DNA of 64,000 nucleotides, from assembly GCF_947179165.1 (NCBI RefSeq), contig NC_077245.1:15594740-15658739 (forward strand), written 5' to 3'. A program made the translations under genes and the position numbers. The stretch comes from Solanum dulcamara (Eukaryota; Streptophyta; Magnoliopsida; Solanales; Solanaceae). The stretch's first letter is position 1. Each line of letters opens with the position of its first letter. Below, piece after piece: positions 1-11,657 of the stretch. Under the pieces are notes generated by a model that made no database searches, was not told the DNA's origin, and saw only the letters and a program-made list of their open reading frames with translations.

Positions 1-1767
1 TTAGTGAATCTTATAAAATTATGTGTATCTGAAACTTTGTAAATGCAAACATTTATTTTATATAAGAAACACATAGATATGTGATTTGTCAATACGTCGC
101 CTTAACTATGATTTGCTTATTTGGTAAAGTTATATCAAAAACAGAAAAATTTTAATAACTTTCATAATTTATAAAAATATATATAATTTAAAAAATTCAA
201 ATTATAAAATTTTAATTTCATATTAATGTGATTTTATATCGCAGATCCAAGCAAACTAAATAAAATTGTTCATTTTTTACCCAATATTTCCTCAGAAGTC
301 AGACTGAGATTTTGATTTAAGGTCTGTTTGTGGCTTATAATTCACCCCAAAAAGTGACTTATCTTTTGCAATAATCAATTGTTTTTTAAGTCAAAATTGA
401 TGCAAAAAGGACTCTCTCTGTCATGTCATTCTGAATGGCCCACCCACTTAATTTATGTTATTTTATTATTGACACATGATTTACACTAATTTTATATAAG
501 ACTCGTAAATGTTTAAATATACGTTTTAATTTTATCAGAATTAAAAAATAAGCCGCATTGTATCTTATAATATAAAAGATTCACTTCTTAAAAGTTACAC
601 GTCGTATGTCACGAAGGTACTCAATAGCAAAAATAGTTTAACCACACTATTATATAAGACTCTTAAATGTTTAAATAAACTTCTAAGCTTTATTTATTTA
701 GAACCAAAATATATATATATATATTAACGTTTCTTGCTCCTGATTTTTTAAGTATTATTTTTCTAAACTTTATCAACACGTTTGATTTAATCAAGAGATA
801 TAAAGAAGAGGGAAAGGTGACTAGAAATTAATAATAGTATCTAAGTGCTAATTGAAATAAGTAATCGTAAGGAAATTAAAAGTTAAAAGATAAATACGAA
901 AAATAATTTCCGCCTCATGGTACTAAAATTTCATTGAAAAAAGGAAAAAAGTAGCTCCGATCATGATGGGTGACTACGGGAGATTAATTTTAAGCCACTG
1001 CCTCGAGAGCTGCCTACGAAAGAGTTTTGACTATGCCCGCTTCCAGCAAGTAATAATTGAAAAATAATGTTTTCAATGAATATCTTTGTTTTGTAATTAA
1101 AGATCGTGAATTCATAAGTTCAATAATTTATATATTCCCTATACTTATAAAAAATCGTTTTGTTAGTGGAATTAGATATATAAGAATGTCTCATAAATTG
1201 AAATATTCTCCAAAATTAAACAATCTGAAATGTACTAGTAAGTTACGTACATTAATGTCACGCTTCATTTTGTTTTCTTTCATTTTCTTCTTTTATTTGA
1301 TAAATGCCAAACTTCTTTTCAAACATCTCAAAATGAAACACGTCATGGTGAGTCATTTTTGTCCAAAGCGTCTAAAACAAAACTTTCTTGAATTACATAT
1401 ATTATTTTTAAAATTAAATAATCTTTTAACTTAGAATCTGTTGAAAGTCCTGAGATCCCGGAGGCAAAACTAATACTACTATATAATTTCTTATCTTCCA
1501 AATTTTATCGGACATATATAATTATTTGATAATTATACCGTAAATTAAATCAAGGTGCACATAAATTAAACTACATACCACCATTATTAAAAAAAATGAT
1601 TTTCCTTGAAATTTTTGGTAAATTGAAATTTCAAAAGTTGTTTGGATCCCATGTTTAAATTCTAAATACCACATTTTTATAGTCCTTTTTTTCTCGATAT
1701 AAATTTCTGATTCGGCCGCTAAAAAAAAATAGTTATCAGAGGAAAAATGTTTTAAAAAAAACATTAC
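1..1767. other. AT-rich non-coding stretch
   Basis: No reading frame here looks like a conserved protein. It holds a short (AT)n run at about 709-724. If the gene starting at 2019 is real, its intron and remaining exons must lie here on the minus strand. One weak possibility is a tiny terminal exon near 1433-1460, where a minus-strand CAG acceptor is followed by a few codons and a stop; that is a guess. Confidence 0.5.
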
Positions 1768-2019
1768 CTGATTTTCATCATTAATTTGTTGATGATCATC
1801 TTCTTCATAGTAGATTGTATCTAGCTGCTCTCCAGCTTTACTGGACTGGTAACGTTCCAATCGATAAATGGCGGCAAAGTCGCCGGCAAAAGTCGCCGTC
1901 GGCTTAATAAAACCACCACCACCGGCAGCGACAGAAGTTGTAAATGGTGATAAGAGATGAGCCCTTGTGTTTAGAAGAAAATGGTTAAATTTTCTTGATC
2001 TTGAAATCAAATTGGCCAT
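1768..2019 (-). CDS. Orphan first exon of an unidentified protein
   Basis: An ATG at 2019 opens 84 codons ending exactly at a CAG|GTAATG splice donor (donor GT at 1767-1766), giving a phase-0 intron; translation past it runs into low-complexity AT-rich sequence, so the exon probably stops there. The first 30 or so residues are rich in R, K, S, L and N with no acidic residue, as in an organelle-targeting presequence; a Gly run follows near residue 33, and the exon ends in an acidic stretch (YYEEDD). Codon use and GC content stand out from the surroundings. A TATA box lies about 120 bp upstream. I do not recognise the family. No convincing downstream exon was found, so this may be a genuine gene with a long intron, or a gene fragment. 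Confidence 0.5.
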
Positions 2020-2140
2020 TGATTGATGTTTAATTTTTTCTTCAACAAAAATAAAATAAAATTTGGATTGTGATAATTAATGAGATCAAAGGGAGAAGTT
2101 GATGTGTATTGGTTTTAGTTCTATCTTTGTGTGAATGTAT

Positions 2141-2150
2141 TATATTTATA
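2141..2150 (-). promoter_or_regulatory. TATA box of the orphan-exon gene
   Basis: On the minus strand this reads TATAAATATA, about 120 bp upstream of the ATG at 2019, the spacing expected for a plant TATA box plus a 5' leader of roughly 90 nt. It supports transcription of the exon at 1768-2019. Confidence 0.5.
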
Positions 2151-3056
2151 AGTGATAGAAAGACCATAATCATAAATTTGGATTTATCATATTTTATAAG
2201 AGATATGAGTAGAATTAATTAAGTGATCAAAAGAGGTCAAAGTTTGAATAATAATAATAATAATGTCACAATTTTTTAAATTTGAGGAGCCAATGAGGAC
2301 CATCTAGTCTTTTTCTACACTACTAATAATTCTTCAGAAAAAAAATAATACTTTTTTCCAAATTGTTGTAAATAATTATAAATTATCTTTCAACCGTGGA
2401 TATCCATAACTTTTAGGTGTAATTTCTTAAGAGTTGTCAATTTGTAATATTTATATCTCCATCATATTCTCATTGATCATCCACAATTCCGTAATCTTTC
2501 TCACCTTCTCAAAGATTAATGTCTTGATTATGATATATTTTGATATTTTTCAATCTAATCTTATAAATAGAGTTTTTAAGAATATAATGACCATTTATAC
2601 ACTTGAAAGAAAGAAAAAAAATTACCTTATATTGTCATTCTTTTTTTTTAGTACTCATGTACATTCTATGAATAATACCCTTAACCTCTTGCATTTATAT
2701 ATCTTTTCTAGGTAAAAATGACTTTTTATTGGAAATTTAGTTTTTTTCATTGATATAATTGTTATCTTGTTTTCTAATTTTTTTTTTTATTTGATATTTA
2801 TATTAAAGTTTAACTAATTTAAATTTACAAATTACTTTCATTTTTTTAAAAGGGGCTCCCAATCAGTTGTTTTCATCAAAGGTATAAGAATTTCCCTATC
2901 TAATTCTCTCTAATTTAAGGTACATCCCCCTACCCATATTATTATTTTGTTGAAAATATGAATTCAATTTAATGCTGGGCCCCTACCAAATATTCCTAAC
3001 TACTGCTCTACAGTATTAAGTTCGCTTGTAATAAATAAATAGGCCCCAAAATCCTA
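2151..3056. other. AT-rich intergenic DNA
   Basis: Poly-A/T runs and an (AAT)n run near 2249-2264. I see no conserved coding sequence or RNA gene. The last bases are the undisturbed flank of the Copia insertion. Confidence 0.5.
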
Positions 3057-3061
3057 TCAAT
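3057..3061. repeat. Target site duplication (left), TCAAT
   Basis: Exact match to 10450-10454, flanking the Copia element. Confidence 0.9.
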
Positions 3062-3257
3062 TATTACAAAATGAGATTAACTTAACAATTTAAGAAAGAA
3101 AATAAAGAGAAAAGAGAGAAATTGGAGAGTATATATTTTTTCTTATATTTGTTCGTGTATGCCCTTGCCTATATATAGGCATAAGATGGAGAATAAATAT
3201 CTTGCCCACTTAAAAGTGGGACCCATTTAGAAAATGACATTCATCATTTCTTCAACA
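3062..3257 (-). repeat. 3' LTR of the Copia element
   Basis: 196 bp, the diverged partner of 10247-10449; the outer end has TA where the other LTR has TG, consistent with mutation after insertion. It contains the same short palindromic TATATATA stretch as the other LTR. Confidence 0.92.
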
Positions 3258-3268
3258 CTCTCCCTTGG
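3258..3268 (-). other. Polypurine tract
   Basis: On the minus strand the bases directly before the 3' LTR read CCAAGGGAGAG, a polypurine tract of the kind that primes plus-strand DNA synthesis in LTR retrotransposons. Position and composition fit. Confidence 0.75.
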
Positions 3269-3479
3269 ATGTCCACGTGAAATGTGTCTCGTGAAAAATT
3301 TTACAAGACATAATATACATATTTATCGTGAACATCCATAAATCTTGTGCCTCGTTAAAACCTTACAAGGAAAAACTCAGTGGGGAAAAGAGTACACATC
3401 TCGTAATACGCCTTAAGTGCTGCCTCATTAAAAACCTTACCAGAAAAATCCAGTGGGAAAAATACTTTGGTTAAGAAAA

Positions 3480-5400
3480 AAAGAGTACAACACGTATTTT
3501 ACTCCCCTGATGAAAACTTCATTTGATATTTTGGAGACGACGCATTCCAACCATATATATTAGCTTCTCAAAAGTTGATGCTGCTAATGCATTTGTAAAT
3601 AAATCTGCAAGATTATCACTTGAACGAACTTGTTGTACATCAATATCACCATTCTTCTAAAGATCACGTGTGAAGAATAATTTTGGTGAAATATATTTCG
3701 TTCGATCTCGTTTTATGAAGCCATCTTTCAATTGAGTTATGCACGCGGCATTGTCTTCGAATATAATTGTGGGTACCTTGACATCATTTTCTAGGCCGTA
3801 TCTTTCTTTAATGAACTGTATCATCGATCTCAACCACACACATTCTCTACTTGCTTCATGAATTGCTATTATTTCAGCATGATTTGAAGAAGCAACAACA
3901 ATAGACTGCTTTGTAGATCGTCATGATATAGCAGTTCCTCCATGTGTAAATAAATAGCCTGTCTGAAATTGAGCTTTATGTGGGTCTGAAAAATTACTTG
4001 CATCTGCATAACCAATAAGGTCTGCACAATCTTTGTTAGTATAAAACAAACTCATATCAATAGTACCCTTTAGGTATCGCAAAATTTGTTTGATATTATT
4101 TCAATGCCTTCGCGTTGGGGATGAACTCTACCTTGCCAGCAAATTAACAGAGAATGTTATATTAGGCCTGGTTGCGTTAGCAAGGTACATAAGTGCATCA
4201 ATAGCACTGAGATATGGTACTTCAGGACCAAGAAGTTCTTCATCCTCTTCTGGAGGCCAAAATAAATCTTTTTCCACTTCTAGTGATCGAACAACCATTG
4301 GAGTACTTAATAGATGTGTTTTGTCCATGTAAAATTGTTTTAAGATTTTCTCAGTGTAGGCAGATTGATGGAAAAAAAACCCATCTGCTAACTGTTCAAT
4401 TTGCAGACCTAGACAAAGTTTTGTCTTTCCAAGATTTTTTATCTCAAATTCTTTCTTTAAATATTCAGTCGCCTTTTGGACCTCTTCAGGGATTCCAATG
4501 AGATTTATGTCATCAACATAAATGGCGAGTATAACAAACTCTGATTCCGTTTTCTTAATAAAAATACATGAACAAATAACATCATTTATTTAACCTTCAT
4601 TTATTAAGTACTCACTAAGGTGAGTATACCACATAGGCCGTTATTATTTCAGATCATATAATGATCTTTGCAGTTTTATTGAGTACATCTCCCGAGACTT
4701 ATTACATGCTTCAGGCAATTTTAATCTTTCTGGATTTTCATGTAAATTTCATTATCAAGTGAACCATAAAGGTAACTGTAATAACATCCATTAGATGTAT
4801 TTCAAGATTGTTATGTATAGCTAAACTGATGAGATATCGAAAAGTTATTTCATCCATAACATGTGAATATATTTCTTCATAGTTGACCCCGGGTCTTTGA
4901 GAGAATCCTTGTGCAACAAGGCGTGCCTTGTTTCTTACAATTTCATTTCTCTCATTTCATTTTCGCACAAAAACTCATTTATAGCCAACTGGTTTTACAC
5001 CTTTAAGGGTTTGGACTACAGGTCCAAAAACCTCATGTTTAGCAAGTGAGTCTAATTCTGATTGAATTGCCTTTTTTCATTCTGGCCGATCACATCTACG
5101 TCGACATTCTTCGACGGATTTAGGGTCAAGACTTTCACTATCTTGCATGAGGTTAATTGCAATATTATATGCAAAAATAATATCCACCGTAATTTTTGAT
5201 CGGTCTAAATTTATCTCACCATCGGTAGAACTTATTGAAAGTTCTTCATTCACTTGAGTCTCAAGTTTACTGATTTCTTCAAGAATATCAGAATTACTCA
5301 AATCTTGACCTTCTTCAGGAGGTTCTTGTATAGTATCATTTTTATTATTTCTTACGCTTCTCTTTCTAGGATTTTTATCCTTTGAACCCAATGGTCTACC
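3480..5400 (-). pseudogene. Copia reverse transcriptase and RNase H, degenerate
   Basis: Minus-strand translation, with several frame changes, gives the linker after integrase (about 5400-5080), RT fingers and palm, the catalytic YVDD box intact at about 4512-4523, the RT C-terminal region around 4328-4128 (ALMYLANATRPN), and RNase H around 3839-3500 with EDNAACI (the acidic catalytic residue) and the typical QQVRSSDNLADLFTNAL tail. Stops and frameshifts interrupt it repeatedly. The protein would have copied element RNA into DNA in cytoplasmic particles. Confidence 0.85.
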
Positions 5401-5689
5401 ATGCTTCAGGCGTGTTTGAGATTCAGAAGTTATGATAGTAGTAGATGATCCTTTTGAGACATCAAACTAGATAAGCACATTCACTGCAAGGATATGTGAC
5501 TTAGTTATTCATTTTTAAATCAGTAAATGCATCTGGCATTTGATTTGCTTTTTTCTGTAAGTAAATGATCTTTTGGACCTCCTGCTCATATGTGCAGGTA
5601 CGTGGATCAAAATGAGATAGTGATGAAACTTTACACATAATTTTTTTTCGGTTTGGGTTCATTTTTCTCTTCTCCTAATAGCGGGAAAG

Positions 5690-6557
5690 TTGTTTCATCA
5701 AATCGACAATCTGCAAATCGAGCAGTGAATAAGTCTCCAGAAAATGATTTCAAGGTATCGAATTATGGAGAGTGAGTCAAACCCAACATATATGCCCAAC
5801 CTTCGTTGAGGGCCCATCTTTGTACGTTGTGGTGGTGCTACAGCCACGTATATCGCACAACCAAAAATTCTTAAATGGGCTATATTTGGCTCACGTTCAA
5901 ATACTAATTGTGATAGAGAGCATTTATTATAATGTGTCGGTCTGAGACGTACAAATGTTGCTGCATGTAAGATAGCATGACCCCAAACAGTAATTGATAA
6001 TTTTATTTTCATTAGTAGAGGTCTTGCTATTAATTGTATGAGCTTTATAAATGACTCTGCAAGACCATTTTGAGTATGAATATGAACAATAGGATGTTCA
6101 ATTTTTATCTCAATTGATAACAAATAATCATTAAAAGCTTAGGATGTAAATTCTCTAGAATTATCAAGGTGAATGGCCTTAATTGGATAATCTGAGAATT
6201 GCGCTCTCAATCTTATTATTTATTCTAACAACTTCGCAAACGCTAGGTTTCAGGATGATAAGAGGCACACATGAGACCATCTAGATGATGCATCTATTAG
6301 AACCATAAAATATCTAAACAATCCACTAGGTGGATGAATAGGTCCACATATATCTCCATGTATACGCTCTAAAAAGCTAGGAGATTCGATGCCAACCTTC
6401 AGAGTCGATGGTCTGGCAATTAATTTGCCTTGATAACAAGCAGCACATGAAAATTCATCATTCGTAAGAATCTTCAAGTTCTTTAACGGATGTCTAGTTA
6501 AATTTTTAAGAATTCGTCTTATCATTATTGATCTAGGATGACCTATTCGATCATGCC
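5690..6557 (-). pseudogene. Copia integrase, C-terminal part after the nested insertion
   Basis: Directly left of the solo LTR the minus strand resumes with HDRIGHP and CAACYQGK, the His/Cys zinc-binding head of a Copia integrase, then the catalytic core including HTQNGLAESFIK, whose Glu is the last residue of the D,D35E triad. Frame breaks near 6250 and 6123. The N-terminal side of the same domain is at 8564 and beyond, so the solo LTR splits it between the LWH and HDRIGHP residues; the related copy at 47331 reads through this point uninterrupted. Confidence 0.88.
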
Positions 6558-8558
6558 TGTAATGACCTTGAGGGTGATTTTTGAAAATTTGTACAAAACA
6601 CGCGTGAACAGTAACACGCGTGAACAGTAACTTTTTGGGCAGAAAATGCACCTATCTTCCCAATTTAATATTTTTCATCATTTGTTTGAGTTCTTGAACT
6701 CCTTGAGGTGATTTGAGAAGAGATTTTCGAGGCAAAGTGTTGGGTAAGTGATTTTTGACCTAAAACCTTCCTTTTTCATTAAGTTTTTGATGATTGTAAC
6801 TCTTAAATTTTAGTTTCAAACCCCAAAAATCTTTGTTTCTTCCCTAATCCGAATTTAAGGAAAATTGTGATTTCCAACTCGTTTTGAGCTCTATTTTTAT
6901 GGGTTTTTCAACCATGAGTTTCTTATTACCAATAGAATGGGATTGTTCAATAAATTTCCAGATTTGACCATTTTCGAAAATAGTTAATGTTTGGACCATT
7001 TTACCCCCAATTTCGAAACCTATCAATATGGGTGTCATTGGACTCCTTGTGACGTGTATGTTTCATTGTTGATAGTGGGTTGTCATTCCGGGCGCTGAAT
7101 TCGAGAGTTACTTTTCCGGTGGAGGTATTCGAGTGCGGTTTCGGCAATTGAGGTAGGTTTGGCTATCTTTTTTTGAGATTGAGATGGGGTAATTAGTCAT
7201 TCATATGTTATAGACTTTGGGATGGGGTTATTAGTTATTCGTATTACATAGCCCGTGTGGGGGCCTTATTTGTTATCTTATTTGCTTTGAGAGCATGTGA
7301 TTTATGATTTCCCTAAGAGAGATGCTTGAGTATATTATTTGACTTGTGATGCCGCCTGAGAGATTGAGTTGGGTTTTTTGAGCATACTTGAGTATTGAAA
7401 TATTATTGAGAAAGGGGTGAATATTTAAAAGAAAGTGTTTCCTTCCCGTTACTATTTATTGAGGGTGAATATCATGTGTAGGTTAAGTTTTGAGAACTTT
7501 GAACTTTATACCACATGTGAGTTGAATATTACTTCCATGCCATATGTGTTTTGATGCATTCATCCTCATTCATCATATCATGAAACATGGAAAGTTGAGA
7601 AATATGGAAATTCTTTTTTAGAAAGAAAATGAAACACCTTTAAACCTTTGTATCTTGAGTCCCTAACCGAGGCAGTTTTCCGGCAGGGTAGTGGATGCAT
7701 TGTGATCTCAACCTTTGTATCTTGAGTCCCTGACCGAGGCAGTTTTCTGGTAGGGTAGTGGATGCATTGTGATCCCTTGACCACAAGGAGGTGGCAAGGA
7801 TAATGAGATATTATAATTGAGGTATATGGTCTGCGAGACCCCCATGGGTCCTGCTTGGTAGCACAGCTCAACAGGTGTATACGACATTCTGTGCGACAAT
7901 CTTGATTCCACCGTACCACCACATCATTGCATCATCATATTGCATTGCATTGCATTGATATTTGTGTTACTTGAATTATCTGGTTAATTATGATTATGAG
8001 TTATTATTATGGGTTTACTTTACTCGCGTCAATATATATATAAACTGGCGACACCGATGCCGAAGTGGGACGTTTTTGTATGCAGGTGGAAGCGTTCCTT
8101 AGTTTATTTCATAGGTTTGATTAATTTCTTATACTCAGTCAGCTAAAACCTACTGAGTACATGTGAATTGTACTCACCCCTACTTCTGTGTCCCTTTTTG
8201 ATGCAGATACTAGTCGGGGTACCCCACGTGGCAGTTAATATTCTAGCGGATTGTGTATTCTCAGATTAGTGGTGAGGTCCCAGAATTCGGATCGTCACTA
8301 GTCTATCTTTATTTTTCAGTCTTTTGTATCATTCAGAGACTTATGTTGTATCTTCAGATTCGAACCTTGTATTAGATGCTCTTTATACTTATGACACCAG
8401 GTTTTGAAATAATTTCTTCATTATTTTTTTTCTTTTTATTTAAATTGTGGCATCACTTTCCCCTTTGGGAGTCTTGTATGAGTTTTATTTTTAGGGTTAC
8501 ACATCAGATTGGGTTTTGAGATGTGTGCCATAATGACCTCAGTTTTTGAGTCGTGACA
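6558..8558 (+). mobile_element. 2.0-kb solo LTR (Ty3/Gypsy-like) nested in the Copia pol
   Basis: The insert begins TGTAATGACC and ends GAGTCGTGACA (TG...CA termini) and is flanked by the 5-bp duplication ATGCC at 6553-6557 and 8559-8563. No internal gag-pol is present, so this is an LTR left by LTR-LTR recombination, or a non-autonomous element. Orientation is taken from the 3' end GTCGTGACA and from a TACTGAGTACATGT-like motif near 8150, both shared with the related LTR blocks at 19176 and 62697. Open frames inside it are short and not protein-like. Confidence 0.88.
7643..7776. repeat. Two 67-bp tandem copies inside the solo LTR
   Basis: Copy 1 is 7643-7709 and copy 2 is 7710-7776; they differ at only a few positions. 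Each contains CCGAGGCAGTTTTC and GTGGATGCATTGTGATC. Confidence 0.85.
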
Positions 8559-8563
8559 ATGCC

Positions 8564-9041
8564 ATAGCACAAATATATTTATATCAGTAAACTTCTGGTT
8601 TACGATCATATGTGTTTCAATTGCACTACTTTTTGCATAATATAGGCCAGACAATAAAGTTGGTAATTTTTTCAAAATATATTTCTGGCCTAAGATACTC
8701 TTGGTTATATCAAGATATTCAGTATTCATTTCATTTAGTGTCTCAACATGATATCCATTTCTGCGGATATCTTTAAAACTTAACAAGTTTCTTGGAGATT
8801 TAGAAGAGAATAGTGCATCTTTTATAACAATTAATGTCCCCTTAGGCAGAATTATAATAGCTCTTCCGGAGCCTTCAATCATTTTTGAATTACCAAAAAT
8901 TGTAGTAACATTTGCTTTTCTTCTACGCAAGTTGGAAAAATATTTCTCGTTTTTAAAAATAGCATGAGTTGTTCCACTATCAATTACACAAATATTCTCG
9001 TGATTGATCATTGATCCAAACAAAATTTGAGGCATATTCAT
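8564..9041 (-). pseudogene. Copia protease and start of integrase
   Basis: The minus-strand frame opening at 9041 contains VIDSGTTHAI, the DSG active-site motif of the Copia aspartic protease, followed by SPRNLLSFKDI and the pre-integrase region. The frame stays open to 8436 only because it runs on into the inserted solo LTR; element homology ends at LWH, at 8564. Confidence 0.85.
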
Positions 9042-9180
9042 ATTTTTTTTTCAAAAGAAAATAAAGTAAATATTATAATTAATACATGGTTTATTACACA
9101 AATTTTATTTATTTACATGGAGTAGAAAAGTACAAACATAATATTTAGTAAAGATAAAATAAAAATAAAAAGAAAATAAT

Positions 9181-10165
9181 TTAAATATTATTAGTCTTAT
9201 CAATATTCATATTTTCTTCTGAAAAATTAAAGAAATCAGCTACATCCAGATGCATAGGCTCAATATTATCCTCAGAGATAAAATTTGTCTCTAGATTATT
9301 TTCTGCTCTTTTTAAGAACGCCTGATATAACTGAATCAAGGTTTTGATGACCGTCAAGTCCGCGACCAATGCCCATACCTCCATATCTATGACATATACT
9401 TTATGATTTTTTCTTCGGTAAAGCTTCTGGCCTTTTACTCTGCCTTTTATATTGTTGATCATTTTTCGGTGTCAACCGAGCATCATGATTATAATTTCTT
9501 CTTCGACCATGATCACGACCACGACTGGGGTCATGACCTCTTTCGCATTGGTTATAATTTGCCTAATTCACTTCAGAGAGTGGCAAAGACCCAACGGGCC
9601 GACTATCATGATTTTTCATTAATAGTTCATTGTGATGTTCAGCAATAAGAAGGTGAGATAGTAATTCAAAATATTTTTTAAAATTCTTTTCGCGATATTA
9701 CTGCTGCAGGAGCATATTCGCGGGTGGAAATGTGGAGTATATTTTTTTGAGTTTATCTTTCTCAGTTATTTCGTCTTCGCATAAATTTAACTAAGCTATA
9801 ATTTTAAACAAGACATAATTATATTTTGTTATATTTTTAAAATACATTAATTATAAATTTAGCCAATCATGACGTGCTTGTGGAAGCATGACCAATTTCA
9901 GGTGGTCATAGCTTTCTTTTAAATTTTTTCACAATTTAAGGGAATCTTTTAATGTGAGATATTGTAATTTTAATCCCTCGTCAAGATGGTGGCGGAGAAA
10001 TATCATGGCTTTGGCACGGTCTTGACTAGATGTCGTATTTTCATCTTTGATGGTGTCTGTCAGACCCATCGATTCTAAATGTATTTCGGCATCTAATGCC
10101 CATGATGAGTAGTTTTTTCTAGAAATATCAAGAGCAACAAATTCAAGTTTTGAAATATTAGACAT
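9181..10165 (-). pseudogene. Copia gag, broken
   Basis: Starts MSNISKLEFVALDISRKNYS, a Copia gag N-terminus, and is nearly the same as the start at 45766. A stop after about 78 codons (near 9929) interrupts it. Further on, around 9350-9390, the zinc-knuckle region has lost one base and a Cys has become Tyr compared with the related copy, which still has CHRCGGMGHWSWIC. The C-terminus (MHLDVADFFNF) is readable to the stop at 9181. Confidence 0.88.
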
Positions 10166-10230
10166 GTTAAGAAAATAAAATTCTTACCCCTTTTATTATC
10201 TTCTTAAAAATATAGCTCAAAACGATGAAC

Positions 10231-10246
10231 GCTCATGCTGATAACG
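10231..10246 (-). other. Primer-binding site
   Basis: Immediately inside the 5' LTR the minus strand reads CGTTATCAGCATGAGC. The position and the TATCAG core fit a Copia primer-binding site matched to an initiator Met tRNA; a closely similar sequence follows the LTR at 45689. Confidence 0.6.
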
Positions 10247-10449
10247 TGTTATAAAATGAGATTAACTTAACAATTTAAGAAAGAAAATAGAGTAAGAGAA
10301 ACTGGAGAGTATATATTTTTTTCTTATATGTGTTCGTGTATGCCCTTGCCTATATATAGGCATAAGATGGAGAACAAATATCAAATGGGCAAGTTGCCCA
10401 CTTCAAAGTGAGACCCACTTAAAAAATGACATCCACCATTTCTTCAACA
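10247..10449 (-). repeat. 5' LTR of the Copia element
   Basis: 203 bp with TGTT...AACA ends, about 90% identical by eye to the 3' LTR at 3062-3257 apart from a 9-bp indel. Confidence 0.93.
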
Positions 10450-10454
10450 TCAAT
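10450..10454. repeat. Target site duplication (right), TCAAT
   Basis: Exact partner of 3057-3061. Confidence 0.9.
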
Positions 10455-10554
10455 ATTGTTTTAGGCCACGCATTATAAATCCATTGATTAGAAACATATG
10501 TCACTATTTATATACTTTTTTTTTTATTGAGAAGGAAGAGAAGTATATCAATAT

Positions 10555-10730
10555 GGTCTGTGCAGTGGTGTAACTGTTTTATTTTTAACAGAGATTTTGA
10601 ATTTGAGCTCTGACTATGAAAAAAATCTTGTTGGGAGCGTCACCCTCGAATGAGCCCTACAATGTAAGTACTGGATTTAGTCGGGACTTTACGGGCTCCG
10701 AACATCGAATGAAAAAACAAAAAAAAAATA
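10555..10730 (+). mobile_element. tRNA-derived SINE
   Basis: Contains GTTGGGAGCGTCACCC and a TAGTCGGG...GGGCTCC stretch that I recognise from Solanaceae SINEs, a B-box-like GAATTTGAGCTC, and an A-rich tail. It is flanked by an imperfect direct repeat of about 23 bp, starting GAAGGAAGAGAAGTATA at 10531 and GAAGGAAAAGAAGTATA at 10731. This is the long target duplication typical of LINE-driven insertion. Confidence 0.82.
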
Positions 10731-10754
10731 GAAGGAAAAGAAGTATAGATATGT

Positions 10755-11477
10755 TCACATACATTAAATAAAAAAAGATATACCCAAAAAAATAAAGAAA
10801 AGAGAGAGGAAAAAAAGAGTCTAGACTTTAAAGAAATTAAAAAAGTTCAGATTAATTGCACAAGTACTGAAATTACTCAATTGTCATCCATTACTCTTGT
10901 TGCTAATCAGTTTAATTAAACTCAAGGTATCCAAATTCTTTAAAAAAATATATCTTTAAATTTATCCTTCAACATTTGAATATAACTTAAATTATAACTG
11001 AAACTCCGTAAGATCAAGGCAATATGATTCCCAATGACAACTGTAATATTAGATTAAAAAAATTAACTAGAACAAAATTGCTCAATTTTAAATAGTATAG
11101 GGATTAATTCACCCCAATCTATTTTAAAATATTTCTTTTGGTATTATTATTTTATCTAAACCCTCATCTATATATCTTTTTTCCCTTTGTTTAGGTGATA
11201 GAGAAATAATTTTGACCTATTTTATATGGAAAATTTCAATTTAGCCCATAATTTGTTTTATAAGAGAGTCATCTTCATTGATATGGATTGTGTAAAATTA
11301 TTGAGATTTCTTTATTTTTAATTAAATAAATAATTTAAAATTTTAAAATAATTTTTTTTTATTAAAGTATCGTTTCAAAAATAAATCTTGCAATACTTCA
11401 ATTCAATTTTAATAGAATTTCAACGTGATATTATCAGACGGGAGGAAAAAAAAGTCTTCAATATAATAAATAGGTAT
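10755..11477. other. AT-rich intergenic DNA
   Basis: No coding or RNA feature seen. Confidence 0.5.
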
Positions 11478-11657
11478 TGCCAGCTGGAAGATATGAAGCC
11501 ATTTTAATTTTACTTTTTGGATATGTTTAAAGTCATATAGATTAGAGAGAGATAAGAGTGACGCGTAAATTATTGCACTTTTAGCAATTCATACCTTTGT
11601 ACTTTTGTCCATATTCACATACTTGAATTTCTTTTTAGAAGTCAAACCAAAAAAAAT

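Larger units (their letters stand above)
3062..10449 (-). mobile_element. Ty1/Copia LTR retrotransposon, both LTRs present, with nested insertion
   Basis: The element is bounded by two related short LTRs (196 and 203 bp) and by the identical 5-bp target duplication TCAAT at 3057-3061 and 10450-10454. Reading on the minus strand the order is 5' LTR, primer-binding site, gag, protease, integrase, reverse transcriptase, RNase H, polypurine tract, 3' LTR, which is the Copia order (integrase before RT). All coding parts carry stops or frameshifts, so it is not autonomous. The LTRs differ at roughly one position in ten and by a 9-bp indel, so the insertion is not recent. Removing the 2,001-bp solo LTR and its extra ATGCC leaves about 5.4 kb, ordinary for Copia. 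A truncated relative lies at 45445-48727. Confidence 0.95.

Noticed and set aside
1057..1434. 125-codon open frame on the plus strand
   Set aside because: Composition is AT-driven (Phe, Lys, Leu, Ile, Asn runs), with no domain, no promoter-like context and no sign of splicing.
6598..6632. Short ACACGCGTGAACAGTA direct repeat as a regulatory site
   Set aside because: It is a simple 16-17 bp tandem duplication at the edge of the solo LTR; nothing else supports a function.
3062..10449. Endogenous pararetrovirus
   Set aside because: LTRs, target duplication and integrase-before-RT order identify a Copia element; no movement or coat protein region was seen.
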